Below are positions 50,432-60,061 of a stretch of 64,000 nt of DNA, in pieces (the stretch's first letter is position 1; the number at the start of each line of letters is the position of its first letter). Location: assembly GCF_002076895.1 (NCBI RefSeq), contig NZ_CP020465.1:682001-746000 (forward strand), in the 5' to 3' direction. The stretch is from Cognaticolwellia beringensis. GTDB lineage: Bacteria; Pseudomonadota; Gammaproteobacteria; Enterobacterales; Alteromonadaceae. The notes under the pieces were generated by a model. The model was not told the DNA's origin. It saw nothing but the letters and a program-made list of their open reading frames with translations, and did not search any database. Made by a program: the position numbers and the translations under genes.

Positions 50432-52110
50432 GTCACGGTTTTGACGTTCATCAGTTTGGCGGCGCAGGGCCATTAATTTTAGGCGGTGTTGCTATTCCTT
50501 ATGAGTTTGGCTTTGTGGCGCATTCTGACGGTGATGTTGCCATTCATGCTCTGTGTGACGCAATTTTAGGCGCGTTATGTTTAGCGGATATTGGTAATCA
50601 TTTTCCCGATACTGATGGTGAATATGAAAATATTTCAAGCCGAATCTTGTTACGCCATGTGGTTGGATTAATGCAAGACCGAGGTTTTTGTTTAGGTAAT
50701 GCTGATATTACTGTTTGTGCGCAAGCCCCTAAAATAGCACCGCACCTTTTAGCTATGCGTGAATGTTTGGCTGAAGATTTACACGCCGATATTGAACAGG
50801 TTAATGTCAAAGCAACCACGACTGAAAAATTAGGTTACATTGGCCGCAAAGAAGGTGTGTCGGTACATGCCGTCGTGTTATTAATGAAAACCGAAAATAA
50901 CAGCAACTTAACATTAACCGCTGAACCGATAAATCCAATTAAAGAAAAAGAAAAAGTCACAGAAAAAGACCAAGACAAAAAGCCTGAGCAAAGCCCGTCA
51001 CCCTTACCAGCGTTCTCTTATTTATATGGTAAACCAAAATCTACCGGTTTGTTGCGTCGTCACCGTTCAGACTTTAAAGTCTGTGAACAAATACCCTTTG
51101 AACCCTGTGGTGAAGGTGAGCATCTGTTCATTCATATTCGAAAAACCGGTGCTAATACCGCTTTTGTTGCCAAGCAACTCGCGCAATACTTTTCTGTTAA
51201 AGAGTCTTTAGTTTCTTATGCGGGTTTGAAAGATCGCTTCGCCGTGACTGAACAATGGTTTGGTGTGCATGTTCCCGGCAAACAAAGTTATGACTTAAGT
51301 GACCTAAATATCGAAGGTGTAGAGGTGCTATCGTCTAAACGCCATAACAAAAAGCTGCGCATTGGTGGTTTAGACGGTAATCGTTTTGAAATTACCTTAC
51401 GTGATGTCACTGATATTGACGAACTCGTTAGGCGTTGGCACGTGATCAGTAATTTTGGCGTACCGAACTACTTTGGTGAACAGCGTTTTGGCATTAATGG
51501 TGGTAACATCGAAAAAGCCTTAGGTTTGTTCTCAGGCCAAAAAGTTAAAGACAAGAAAAAGCGCGGTATGTATTTATCTGCCGCACGGTCATTAATTTTC
51601 AATGAAATGATCAGCCAACGTATCGAACAACAAACATTCGACAACTTAGTCAGTGGTGATGTGTTGATGTTGGCGGGTACCCAGTCTGTATTTCTCGCTG
51701 ATGTTATTGATGAAAGTTTAACAAGTCGCTTAGCCGAACACGACTTGGATATTACTGCGCCAATGTGGGGCGCGGGCGAATTAATGACCACTGGCGATGC
51801 ACGCGTTTTTGAGCAAAGTATTGCCGATGAACAACAAGCATTTTGCGAAGGTTTGCCCCGCTTTGGTTTAAAACAAGAACGCCGCCGTATTCGGTTAACT
51901 ATTAAAGACACTGACATTAAAGTAGATAACAATGTTGTGACCTTGTCATTTTTCTTACCGGCTGGCGCCTATGCCACCACCATTATGCGTGAGTTAATCG
52001 ATTATACAGATATGACAGAGCGCGTTGCTGTTGGCTCAAGCCCGGATTCAAATAATACAGTGGAAGTTGGTACTGAAACAAAAAACATCAATGCGGAGCT
52101 AAAAAACTGA
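50422..52110 (+). CDS. ispF-truD: IspF-TruD fusion protein (MEcPP synthase + tRNA pseudouridine-13 synthase)
   Basis: 562 residues in one open frame. Residues 1-157 are a complete IspF: metal ligands in [36 protein letters not shown] and [15 protein letters not shown]. It makes the cyclic diphosphate of the MEP pathway. A Glu/Lys/Pro-rich linker (about 160-195) follows. Residues ~196-550 are TruD: catalytic Asp in [14 protein letters not shown], the [14 protein letters not shown] motif and the C-terminal [15 protein letters not shown]. In most gammaproteobacteria ispF and truD are separate adjacent genes at this locus, so the fusion arose by loss of the stop. Both active sites look intact. 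Confidence 0.93.
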   Translation: MRIGHGFDVHQFGGAGPLILGGVAIPYEFGFVAHSDGDVAIHALCDAILGALCLADIGNHFPDTDGEYENISSRILLRHVVGLMQDRGFCLGNADITVCAQAPKIAPHLLAMRECLAEDLHADIEQVNVKATTTEKLGYIGRKEGVSVHAVVLLMKTENNSNLTLTAEPINPIKEKEKVTEKDQDKKPEQSPSPLPAFSYLYGKPKSTGLLRRHRSDFKVCEQIPFEPCGEGEHLFIHIRKTGANTAFVAKQLAQYFSVKESLVSYAGLKDRFAVTEQWFGVHVPGKQSYDLSDLNIEGVEVLSSKRHNKKLRIGGLDGNRFEITLRDVTDIDELVRRWHVISNFGVPNYFGEQRFGINGGNIEKALGLFSGQKVKDKKKRGMYLSAARSLIFNEMISQRIEQQTFDNLVSGDVLMLAGTQSVFLADVIDESLTSRLAEHDLDITAPMWGAGELMTTGDARVFEQSIADEQQAFCEGLPRFGLKQERRRIRLTIKDTDIKVDNNVVTLSFFLPAGAYATTIMRELIDYTDMTERVAVGSSPDSNNTVEVGTETKNINAELKN

Positions 52111-52112
52111 AC

Positions 52113-52865
52113 ATGAGAATATTACTGAGTAACGATGACGGTGTTCATGCTGATGGCATTAAAGTACTTTTTGATGAGTTAGCAAAAGTCTTTGACGTAA
52201 CCGTAGTCGCCCCAGATAGAAATTGCAGCGGCGCAAGTAACTCGTTAACGTTGTTAAATCCATTACGAGCGCATACCTTAGAAAATGGCTTTATTTCTGT
52301 TAATGGCACGCCCACTGATGCAGTTCACTTAGGCGCTGCACAGTTAATGAAGCCGCAACCTGATTTGGTGGTTGCTGGTATAAATCACGGGGCGAATTTA
52401 GGCGACGATACTATATATTCTGGCACGGTTGCCGCAGCTACAGAAGGTCGTCATTTAGGCATGCCAGCCATAGCTGTTTCGTTAGTGTCTTCAGACCCGA
52501 AACATTTTCAAACAGCCGCTGTTGTTACCGCTAAATTTATTGAGCGCTTAAAGTTGCACCCATTGCCCAGCGATCAAATTATTAATATCAACGTACCTGA
52601 TTTACCACTTAATGAATTAAAAGGCATTCAAGTCACGCGTTTAGGTAACCGTCACAAAGCCGAAACGATGAAAAAGGTGAAAGATCCTTGGCAACGTGAT
52701 ATTTATTGGTATGGCCCATTAGGACAAGAACTTGATGCTGGCGTAGGTACTGATTTTCATGCAATAGCCAATGGTTTTGCATCAATTACCCCATTAACGA
52801 TAGACATGACCGCTTATAAAAGCTTGGCAAAAATGACAGAATGGATTAATGAACTTTCAATATGA
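52113..52865 (+). CDS. surE: 5'/3'-nucleotidase SurE
   Basis: 250 residues. Survival protein with nucleotidase activity and divalent-metal site: [12 protein letters not shown] (Asp-Asp pair), [16 protein letters not shown] and [24 protein letters not shown]. It lies 2 bp after the fused gene and overlaps pcm by four bases. Confidence 0.97.
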   Translation: MRILLSNDDGVHADGIKVLFDELAKVFDVTVVAPDRNCSGASNSLTLLNPLRAHTLENGFISVNGTPTDAVHLGAAQLMKPQPDLVVAGINHGANLGDDTIYSGTVAAATEGRHLGMPAIAVSLVSSDPKHFQTAAVVTAKFIERLKLHPLPSDQIININVPDLPLNELKGIQVTRLGNRHKAETMKKVKDPWQRDIYWYGPLGQELDAGVGTDFHAIANGFASITPLTIDMTAYKSLAKMTEWINELSI

Positions 52866-53539
52866 AACAAAGTAATATCAATGCCAGAGTAGGCAGTAAT
52901 ATCGGCGGAAAGTCGAGTCGTAGTGGGGAATTACTGGCACAAAAATTACTGGTTGAAGGCATCAAAAATCAACAAGTATTAAGAGCTATTGCACGCTCTC
53001 CTCGCCATATATTTGTGCCCGAAATATTAGCACATAAAGCCTATGACAATACGGCACTGCCGATTGGCCAAGGACAAACTATTTCACAACCCTATATTGT
53101 CGCAAAAATGTCTGAGTTATTACTGGCTGATGGTGTGCCTGATAGTATTCTTGAAATAGGCACGGGCTCAGGTTATCAAACCTCCATTTTGGCGCAGTTA
53201 ACAGCTAAAGTGTTCTCAGTTGAGCGGATAAAATCGTTGCAATGGCAAGCAAAGCGTAGGTTGAGAACGATGGATCTACATAATGTGGCAATGAAGCACG
53301 GCGATGGCTGGCAAGGCTGGCAAAGTAAAGCGCCATTTCAAGCCATTATTGTAACGGCAGCGCCTACAGAGGTGCCGCCGGCATTACTCGAACAGCTTGC
53401 TGATGGTGGACGTTTGATCATTCCTGTTGGCGAACAAAGCCAAGTATTGAAGTTAATTACCCGTCATGGTGATGAATTTAAAGAACAGCAAATTGAAGCT
53501 GTTCGATTTGTTCCACTGGTACCTGGCGCTTTAGGATAG
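52862..53539 (+). CDS. pcm: Protein-L-isoaspartate O-methyltransferase
   Basis: 225 residues. Repairs isoaspartyl residues using S-adenosylmethionine. The SAM motif [15 protein letters not shown] and the substrate region [17 protein letters not shown] are intact. ATGA overlap with surE. Confidence 0.97.
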   Translation: MKQSNINARVGSNIGGKSSRSGELLAQKLLVEGIKNQQVLRAIARSPRHIFVPEILAHKAYDNTALPIGQGQTISQPYIVAKMSELLLADGVPDSILEIGTGSGYQTSILAQLTAKVFSVERIKSLQWQAKRRLRTMDLHNVAMKHGDGWQGWQSKAPFQAIIVTAAPTEVPPALLEQLADGGRLIIPVGEQSQVLKLITRHGDEFKEQQIEAVRFVPLVPGALG

Positions 53540-53542
53540 TTT

Positions 53543-54121
53543 GTGAAAATATTTTCTGCATTATATGAATGGACCCTTAAATGGGCAGAGCATAAGTTTG
53601 CGCCCAGAATTTTGGCGGTATTAACGTTTGCGGAATCGGTTTTTTTCCCTATTCCTCCCGACGTTTTATTAGCGCCTATGGTGATGGCACAACGCGATAA
53701 AGCATGGCGTTTCGCGACGATCACGACGATTGCTTCTGTGCTGGGCGGTATTGTAGGTTATGGCTTAGGTTATCTGATGTTCGAACCTTGGATTCAACCT
53801 TTAATTACCGAATTTGGTTATCAGGCACGCTTTGATAAAGCCATGTTGTGGTTTAGTGAATGGGGTGTTTGGGTGGTATTTATTGCTGGTTTCTCACCAA
53901 TACCTTATAAGTTATTTACCGTTAGTGCTGGCTTTTTAAGTATGGCATTTTTGCCGTTTTTATTAGCGTCAGCCATAGGTCGTGGAATGCGATTTTTCAT
54001 GGTTGCCGGTATTATTCGTTGGGGTGGAGCGGCAATGGAGAAAAAGCTTAAACAGTGGGTGGATGTTTTAGGTTGGCTTGTTGTTGGCGCTATTGTTATT
54101 GCATATATTGCGACACGATAA
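53543..54121 (+). CDS. yqaA: YqaA family membrane protein (DedA-like)
   Basis: 192 residues from a GTG start, 3 bp after pcm. Four or five membrane helices, with the DedA-type motif FIAGFSPIPYKLFTVSAG and SAIGRGMRF. YqaA proteins belong to the SNARE-associated/VTT superfamily; a role in lipid or membrane homeostasis is known for relatives only. Confidence 0.88.
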   Translation: MKIFSALYEWTLKWAEHKFAPRILAVLTFAESVFFPIPPDVLLAPMVMAQRDKAWRFATITTIASVLGGIVGYGLGYLMFEPWIQPLITEFGYQARFDKAMLWFSEWGVWVVFIAGFSPIPYKLFTVSAGFLSMAFLPFLLASAIGRGMRFFMVAGIIRWGGAAMEKKLKQWVDVLGWLVVGAIVIAYIATR

Positions 54122-54138
54122 AGGGTGTTTTGTTAGAT

Positions 54139-54987
54139 ATGACGAAATGGATGCAGGGTCAACTATTTAACACTAATAATTTATTAGTGTTAATAATGAT
54201 AGTCGCTATTAATGGCTGCTCTAGTCGTAGTAAACCTGCTCCTGTTGTCGACGTTCAAGGCTCACTTCCTCTAAGCCAAAGGCTTAAAAACAGCGTTAGT
54301 GGAAGTGAGTATATCGTCAAAAAAGGTGAAACATTATATTCAATAGCCTGGCGTGCAGATGTCGATGTACGTACCTTAGCCAGCATTAATAATATCAAAG
54401 CGCCCTACAATATTTTTCCGCAGCAAAAATTATTTTTAACCAAAAATACGAGCAAGCCTAGTACTAATACTACTAAGCGTAAAAGCTTTAACTCGTCAAA
54501 ACAAAAAGTTATAACAAAACCTATTGCACAGAAGAAAAAGCAGGAGTATGGTGTAAATGTAGTTGAGCGAAAATCAACCAACAAAGCTCAGCAACAAAGC
54601 ACTGCTTTTTCACAGAAAATAAGAGAATGGCAGTGGCCTGCGAGAGGTAAAATTATTCGTAATTTTTCCTCCGCAAAGCAAGGAAATAAAGGAATCGACA
54701 TTGCGGGGCGTCGCGGCGATTCGGTCAAAGCAACTGCAGACGGCAAAGTAGTTTATGCCGGTGATGCGTTACAGGGATACGGCCAGTTAGTCATAGTTAA
54801 ACATAATGACGACTACCTTAGTGCTTATGCCCACAACGATCGCATTCTTGTCAAAGAGCAGCAAGTTGTTAAAGCCGGTCAAGTGATTGCTAGAATGGGT
54901 AATACTGACGCTGAAAGAGTCATGCTTCATTTTGAAGTTCGCTTTCGCGGGAAATCAGTTAATCCTATGAAGTATTTGCCGAAATAA
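54139..54987 (+). CDS. nlpD: Lipoprotein NlpD (LysM + LytM domains)
   Basis: 282 residues from the ATG at 54139, with lipobox AINGC near residue 24. A LysM domain (YIVKKGETLYSIAWRADVD) binds peptidoglycan. A low-complexity Lys/Ser/Asn region links to the C-terminal M23/LytM domain (GNKGIDIAGRRGDSVKATADGKVVYAGDAL). The zinc His are degenerate (GIDIA replaces GIDIS/HxxxD and MLHFEVR remains), as expected for the amidase activator NlpD. The longer open frame overlaps yqaA and is not real. Confidence 0.92.
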   Translation: MTKWMQGQLFNTNNLLVLIMIVAINGCSSRSKPAPVVDVQGSLPLSQRLKNSVSGSEYIVKKGETLYSIAWRADVDVRTLASINNIKAPYNIFPQQKLFLTKNTSKPSTNTTKRKSFNSSKQKVITKPIAQKKKQEYGVNVVERKSTNKAQQQSTAFSQKIREWQWPARGKIIRNFSSAKQGNKGIDIAGRRGDSVKATADGKVVYAGDALQGYGQLVIVKHNDDYLSAYAHNDRILVKEQQVVKAGQVIARMGNTDAERVMLHFEVRFRGKSVNPMKYLPK

Positions 54988-55072
54988 TAATAAAAATTCA
55001 TCAAAAATATATTGAGGTCAATCTGAAAAATTAGTCAGTAAATTTAGCAGAAGCTAAAGCGGGAGATATAAC

Positions 55073-55999
55073 ATGGGCATAAAAAAACAAATAGCATGTT
55101 CTGATGTTGCAGTAAAAGAAAAGCCAAAAAGCACCAAGGCAGAAATGCCTGAAGAGGGGCCTTCTAGCTTAGATGCAACACAAATATATTTAAGTGAAAT
55201 CGGATTTTCACCATTATTAACCGCAGAAGAAGAAGTCTACTTTTCTCGCCTTGCCCTAAAAGGTGACGAACGCTCTCGAAAACGCATGATTGAAAGTAAT
55301 CTTCGTTTAGTGGTAAAAATTGCTCGCCGTTACAATAATCGTGGTTTACCGTTATTAGATTTAATCGAAGAAGGTAACCTAGGCCTCATTCGCGCCGTTG
55401 AAAAATTCGATCCTGAGCGTGGTTTTAGATTCTCTACTTACGCAACTTGGTGGATTCGTCAAACAATTGAACGTGCCATTATGAATCAAACCCGCACTAT
55501 TCGATTACCTATTCATGTTGTTAAAGAACTTAATATTTACCTACGCACAGCCCGTGAGCTAGTGCAAAAGCTTGATCATGAACCTACCGCAGAAGATATT
55601 GCTCTAGAACTTGATGTACCCGTAGAAAGTGTCAGTAAAATGCTGCGTTTAAACGAACGTATTGCTTCAGTAGATTCACCCTTTGGCGGTGAAGGTGAAA
55701 AAGTTTTATTAGATGTTATTCCTGATGAGAAAGGCGGTGGTCCGGAAACCAAGTTACAAACCCATGATATTAAGCACAGTATTGTAGATTGGCTGAATGA
55801 ACTTAACTCTAAACAACGAGAAGTGTTGGCAAGACGTTTTGGCTTACTAGGTTATGAAGCGGCAACATTAGAAGATGTAGGTGTCGAAATTGGCTTAACA
55901 CGCGAACGTGTTCGTCAAATTCAAGTGGAAGCGCTGAAACGATTACGTGATATTTTAAGTCAACAAAACTTATCTATTGAAGCGTTATTTCAGGTTTGA
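55073..55999 (+). CDS. rpoS: RNA polymerase sigma factor RpoS
   Basis: 308 residues. Stationary-phase/general stress sigma factor. Region 1.2-2 is [21 protein letters not shown] and [30 protein letters not shown] (2.3-2.4); region 4.2 has the helix-turn-helix [27 protein letters not shown]. The N-terminal region 1.1 is shorter than in E. coli. It directly follows nlpD as in other gammaproteobacteria, whose nlpD contains an rpoS promoter. GGGAG precedes the ATG. Confidence 0.97.
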   Translation: MGIKKQIACSDVAVKEKPKSTKAEMPEEGPSSLDATQIYLSEIGFSPLLTAEEEVYFSRLALKGDERSRKRMIESNLRLVVKIARRYNNRGLPLLDLIEEGNLGLIRAVEKFDPERGFRFSTYATWWIRQTIERAIMNQTRTIRLPIHVVKELNIYLRTARELVQKLDHEPTAEDIALELDVPVESVSKMLRLNERIASVDSPFGGEGEKVLLDVIPDEKGGGPETKLQTHDIKHSIVDWLNELNSKQREVLARRFGLLGYEAATLEDVGVEIGLTRERVRQIQVEALKRLRDILSQQNLSIEALFQV

Positions 56000-56031
56000 A
56001 GTGATAAATTGAGTTAGTTACACCATTAAAT

Positions 56032-56057
56032 AAAAACCAGCGCTTGCTGGTTTTTTT
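56032..56057 (+). terminator. Rho-independent terminator of rpoS
   Basis: AAAAACCAGC/GCTGGTTTTT stem with a seven-T run, 33 bp after the rpoS stop. Confidence 0.88.
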
Positions 56058-56080
56058 AGGGCTATTGTTAAATGCTAATA

Positions 56081-56102
56081 ATACCAAGTTGATTAATTAA
56101 CT
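56081..56102. repeat. Partial palindromic repeat, copy C
   Basis: ATACCAAGTTGATTAATTAA matches the left arm and centre of the repeat at 18026-18053, but the right arm is lost. It lies in the 300-bp gap between rpoS and sapF, where no other feature is recognised. Confidence 0.5.
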
Positions 56103-56374
56103 ACTGATTTTTAATGGTTAAAATTAATAATGACAGCGACATAAACTTAATAAGTAGAAAACCGGGTAATAGACAAGGTAGGGTCTCTTGAATGTCGTCT
56201 AGCGTGGATTTCTGCGACTTGGACAATAAGCTGCTGATATCGCCAACCTTAGGCCAGTAACATACAGCTCAAGGTGTGTGGACTAAATGAAGCATCAATA
56301 AACGACATACCGGTTTTATTCAACAAGTGCTGATTTTGCCAAATTGACTGGTGATAAACGGACTAAAAGCTTAA

Positions 56375-57160
56375 CTAACGATAAAGCAGTTGAAAACGTT
56401 GGCTCATGATTAGCTTTTTGGTGTACTTATGTTCAGGCTTTTGCAAGATATCTGAAGTTTTCCCAAACTCTAATACTTTACCATTACTTAACACCATCAT
56501 TTCATCACTGAAATGCCTAACAATCCCAAGGTTATGAGAAATTAATATGAATGCCAGTCCCATTTGTTGCTGTAAATCGAGTAATAGATTTATCATTTGA
56601 GAGCGTAAAGATGGGTCGAGTGATGCTAAAGCTTCGTCTAAAATAATCACTTGTGGTTTTAATATTATTGCGCGCGCCAATGAAATACGTTGTTTTTGAC
56701 CACCAGAAAACATATGGGGGTAAAAGCTCATATGGTCAGCCAATAAACCGACCTTTTGTAAGGTTTCTCGGATCAATTGATGACGCTCTATTTCATCTAG
56801 CTTAGTGTTGAGTCTTAAAGGCTCATCTAATAACTGTTCTATCGTGAGGCTAGGGTTTAATGTAGTGCCAGAGTCTTGAAAAATCATGCGAACATGTTGG
56901 CAACGCTGCTTGAAATTTCCTGGCTCTAAAGTTTGTCCATTTAAACGAATATTGCCGGTAGTTGGCATTTCAGCACCAACCAATAATTTGGCTACAGTCG
57001 ATTTACCAGAGCCTGTTTCGCCGACTATAGCGAGGGTTTTATGCGCCATAATATCAAAAGATAGTGGCTCTAGTGCCGTAACGCATTTACGATTAAACCA
57101 GAAATTTTTATCTTTGTAAGTTTTACTTAGCTCGGATACTTGTAATAAAACATTACTCAC
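56375..57160 (-). CDS. sapF: Peptide ABC transporter ATP-binding protein SapF
   Basis: 261 residues. Walker A GETGSGKST, signature FSGGQKQRISLARA, Walker B VIILDEALASLD. Last gene of the sap operon, overlapping sapD by four bases. In enteric bacteria Sap handles antimicrobial peptides, and its ATPase also supports potassium uptake by Trk or putrescine export. Confidence 0.93.
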   Translation of the reverse strand: MSNVLLQVSELSKTYKDKNFWFNRKCVTALEPLSFDIMAHKTLAIVGETGSGKSTVAKLLVGAEMPTTGNIRLNGQTLEPGNFKQRCQHVRMIFQDSGTTLNPSLTIEQLLDEPLRLNTKLDEIERHQLIRETLQKVGLLADHMSFYPHMFSGGQKQRISLARAIILKPQVIILDEALASLDPSLRSQMINLLLDLQQQMGLAFILISHNLGIVRHFSDEMMVLSNGKVLEFGKTSDILQKPEHKYTKKLIMSQRFQLLYR

Positions 57161-58149
57161 GAGTAGCTATCCTTCAGTGGGAAATGGCAACTGACTTGAT
57201 GGCCATGATAGTTTTTAATTTTAGGTGCGTCTACGCAGTTTTTTTGTGCGCGAGGACACCTTGGACCTAGCCGACAACCAATAGGGAGATGTTGCAAAAT
57301 AGGGATGCTACCAGGCAAAGTCATCAGTCGAGATTTATTAGGGATCATTCTATTAGCTTTTGGGCTACTATCGACAAGTGCACGCGTATATGGATGATAA
57401 GGTTGATTAAATATTTGCTCTGTGGTGCCAGCCTCGACAAATTGGCCACTGTACATAACCGTAATAGTGTTCGTCCAATGGGTAACATTCTCTAGATCAT
57501 GGCTGATCAGTAATATCGACATGTTTTTAAGTTGGTTTAAGCTCGCTAACAGACGAAATATTTGCCCTTGGTTAGTACTTTCCATCGCTGCTGTAGGTTC
57601 ATCAGCTATTAGCAACATAGGGCGTCTTGCAAGGGCCATGGCAATCATCACACGTTGACATAGCGCATCGGTTAATTGATGTGGAAAGCTTTTTACACAG
57701 ACTTCATGTTGTTTAATACCCACTTTATGTAATAAATTGATGGCTGCTTGTTTTCGTTGTTGTCGTTTCTGCCAAAAAAATCCAGTTAACTGCTCAACAT
57801 CAACGGCTTCTTCTAATTGCTCACCTATGGTGGTGGTGGGATCTAAGCAAGCCATCGGCTCTTGGAATATCATCGCCACGTCTTTAGATATAATCGCTTT
57901 TCGCTCTGCTGGTGATAAGCGCATTAGATCATTGCCTCGCCAATGAAATCGGTCGGCGTCAACTCGCCATTTTTCGTCAAGTACGCCAACAATAGCTTGT
58001 GCTAGCAACGACTTGCCTGAACCAGACTCTCCCACTAAACCGCGAACTTCCCCTTCCTTCATAGTGAGGTTGACACGGTCAACGGCAAATATTGGTTTTG
58101 CCCCTGTTTTTAATTCAATAGAAAGGTTACGAATATCAATTAAGTTCAT
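57157..58149 (-). CDS. sapD: Peptide ABC transporter ATP-binding protein SapD
   Basis: 330 residues. Walker A GESGSGKSL, Walker B LLIADEPTAAME, and the C-terminal oligopeptide/dipeptide-transporter extension with four Cys (CRLGPRCPRAQKNCVD...SCHFPL), a possible Fe-S cluster site. The signature motif is degenerate (FPHQLTDALCQRVMIAMA). Overlaps sapC and sapF. Confidence 0.93.
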   Translation of the reverse strand: MNLIDIRNLSIELKTGAKPIFAVDRVNLTMKEGEVRGLVGESGSGKSLLAQAIVGVLDEKWRVDADRFHWRGNDLMRLSPAERKAIISKDVAMIFQEPMACLDPTTTIGEQLEEAVDVEQLTGFFWQKRQQRKQAAINLLHKVGIKQHEVCVKSFPHQLTDALCQRVMIAMALARRPMLLIADEPTAAMESTNQGQIFRLLASLNQLKNMSILLISHDLENVTHWTNTITVMYSGQFVEAGTTEQIFNQPYHPYTRALVDSSPKANRMIPNKSRLMTLPGSIPILQHLPIGCRLGPRCPRAQKNCVDAPKIKNYHGHQVSCHFPLKDSYS

Positions 58150-59042
58150 TAGTTTTCCTTGCGCACTTTTAGCGCATGGCGCATGCCTTCACCGACTAAA
58201 TTAGTCGCGACAACCGAAAATAAAATAGCTAAACCCGGCAAATAAACGGTCCAAGGCGCGATATAAAATAAATCAATACCATTGGCTAACATAGCACCCC
58301 ATTCAGGCATAGGAATAGGAGCGCCTAAGCCCAAAAAACCTAGCGCAGCTATGTCTAGAATAGCGGCTGATTGCGCAAGAGTGGCTTGGCTGATCAATTT
58401 TTCGATTATATTAGGAAAAATAGAATAACGTAAAATTCTAATAGAGCTCGCACCATCAAGGCGTGATGCTAACACATAATCTTTAGCAAACTCTTCTCTA
58501 ACTGCATTACGTGTAATATGCACAAATTGTGGGATTAGCACCATAATAATAGCCCATAAGGTATTTTCTAGACCTGGGCCGAGAATCGCGACAATGATTA
58601 TGGCTAAAAGTAAGGAAGGTATTGACAATATAACGTCGAGAAAATGATTAAGAAAACTCGATTTAATACCGGTAGTTAAGGCCGATAATGACCCGATAAC
58701 AACACCAATAGCTAAAGAGGCAATAACGACAATAATACTTAAACCAAAAGTCAGAGAAGTACCATGAATTAAGCGTGATAGCATATCGCGGCCAAGGTTA
58801 TCAGTACCGAGTAAAAAACTGACATCACCTTCATCGCTCCATGCTGGCGGCAGTAGCAAGTGATTTAAGTGATTTTCCACTGAAGAATAAGGTGTAATAA
58901 TATTGGCTAAAACCGCTAATACAATAAGGAACAGGAAACAGCCAAACCCGATCAAAACCACAGGAGGTTGCTTGAAGTTATGCCACAATTGCATCAGTGG
59001 CGTTGGAAATTCTTCTTCTTGGTATATTTTATCTCTTGCCAT
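58149..59042 (-). CDS. sapC: Peptide ABC transporter permease SapC
   Basis: 297 residues. N-terminal helix, then the DppC-type permease domain with the EAA loop REEFAKDYVLASRLDGASS and LGTDNLGRDMLSRLIHG. About six membrane helices. Overlaps sapB. Confidence 0.93.
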   Translation of the reverse strand: MARDKIYQEEEFPTPLMQLWHNFKQPPVVLIGFGCFLFLIVLAVLANIITPYSSVENHLNHLLLPPAWSDEGDVSFLLGTDNLGRDMLSRLIHGTSLTFGLSIIVVIASLAIGVVIGSLSALTTGIKSSFLNHFLDVILSIPSLLLAIIIVAILGPGLENTLWAIIMVLIPQFVHITRNAVREEFAKDYVLASRLDGASSIRILRYSIFPNIIEKLISQATLAQSAAILDIAALGFLGLGAPIPMPEWGAMLANGIDLFYIAPWTVYLPGLAILFSVVATNLVGEGMRHALKVRKEN

Positions 59043-60060
59043 GACGAGGCTCCCGAGCTAAAGGGTTAAGCGCAGCATAAACAAAATCAATAATTATATG
59101 TACGATAAATATAAAGGTGGATAGTACAATAAGTCCGCCTTGAATTGCGGTATAGTCTCGTTGATATATACTTTCGATTAACCAGCGTCCAATGCCTGGC
59201 CAACTAAAAATAACCTCAGTCACCATCGCAATAGTAATCAGGTTGGCAAACTGCAAACCTACATCTCTAATAACCTTAATAACGGCATTACGCATTGCAT
59301 GTCGATAAATAATTTGGCTAAAAGTTAAGCCTTTTGCATTTGCCGCTTTAATGTAATGGGTGTCTAAAACCTCTAACATTGCCGTGCGCGCTAAACGCAT
59401 AAAAATGGTAGCTGGGGCAAGTGCCACAACAATGACTGGTAATATAAGGTGTCGAGTAGCATCTTGGAAAGCTTGCCATTTATAAGGACTATCACTGAGT
59501 AAAATATCAATTAACTGTAATCCCGTAACATGTGGAATTTCAAATAGCAGGCTTATTTGACCAGCAGAAGGAAACCAGCCTAATTGAATAGAGAACACTA
59601 ATATAGCGAGAATTCCTAACCAAAAAACAGGGATTGAATAGCCAATCATCGCAATGGCCAGTATTAAATTATCAGGTAGTTTTCGATGATATATCGCGGC
59701 ACAAAAACCTATGGGGATGCCAAAAAACATTGCGACGAGTAAAGCCACAGAGGTCAATTCAATGGTTGCGGGTAAACGATTCAGTACTTCAGTGGCAATC
59801 GGCAATTGACTGGCCATTGAATAGCCCATTTCACCATGAAATAGATGGTTGAGATAACTGAAATATTGGCTTAGTAATCCTGATTGCTGTTGATACTCAT
59901 CAGCTAAAATAGCGAGTTGTTCAGGCGAGGCATTTATTTGGCCGGTGAGGTTAATGAGTTGGTCACCAGGAAATAAAAAACTTAAGCTAAAAGACAATAT
60001 AGTCAATAACAGCATAGTAAAAATGAATAAATTAAAACGACGCAGGGTAAATATAAGCAT
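59029..60060 (-). CDS. sapB: Peptide ABC transporter permease SapB
   Basis: 343 residues from the ATG at 60060 (MLIFTLRRFNLFIFTMLLL). DppB-type permease with about six helices and the EAA-like YIKAANAKGLTFSQIIYRHAMRNA. The start is one base after the sapA stop; a longer open frame into sapA is not real. Confidence 0.92.
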   Translation of the reverse strand: MLIFTLRRFNLFIFTMLLLTILSFSLSFLFPGDQLINLTGQINASPEQLAILADEYQQQSGLLSQYFSYLNHLFHGEMGYSMASQLPIATEVLNRLPATIELTSVALLVAMFFGIPIGFCAAIYHRKLPDNLILAIAMIGYSIPVFWLGILAILVFSIQLGWFPSAGQISLLFEIPHVTGLQLIDILLSDSPYKWQAFQDATRHLILPVIVVALAPATIFMRLARTAMLEVLDTHYIKAANAKGLTFSQIIYRHAMRNAVIKVIRDVGLQFANLITIAMVTEVIFSWPGIGRWLIESIYQRDYTAIQGGLIVLSTFIFIVHIIIDFVYAALNPLAREPRHGKR

Positions 60061-60061
60061 A

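Noticed and set aside
56081..56374. Possible transposase or gene remnant between rpoS and sapF
   Set aside because: Six-frame reading gave no recognisable motif beyond the palindromic-repeat fragment.
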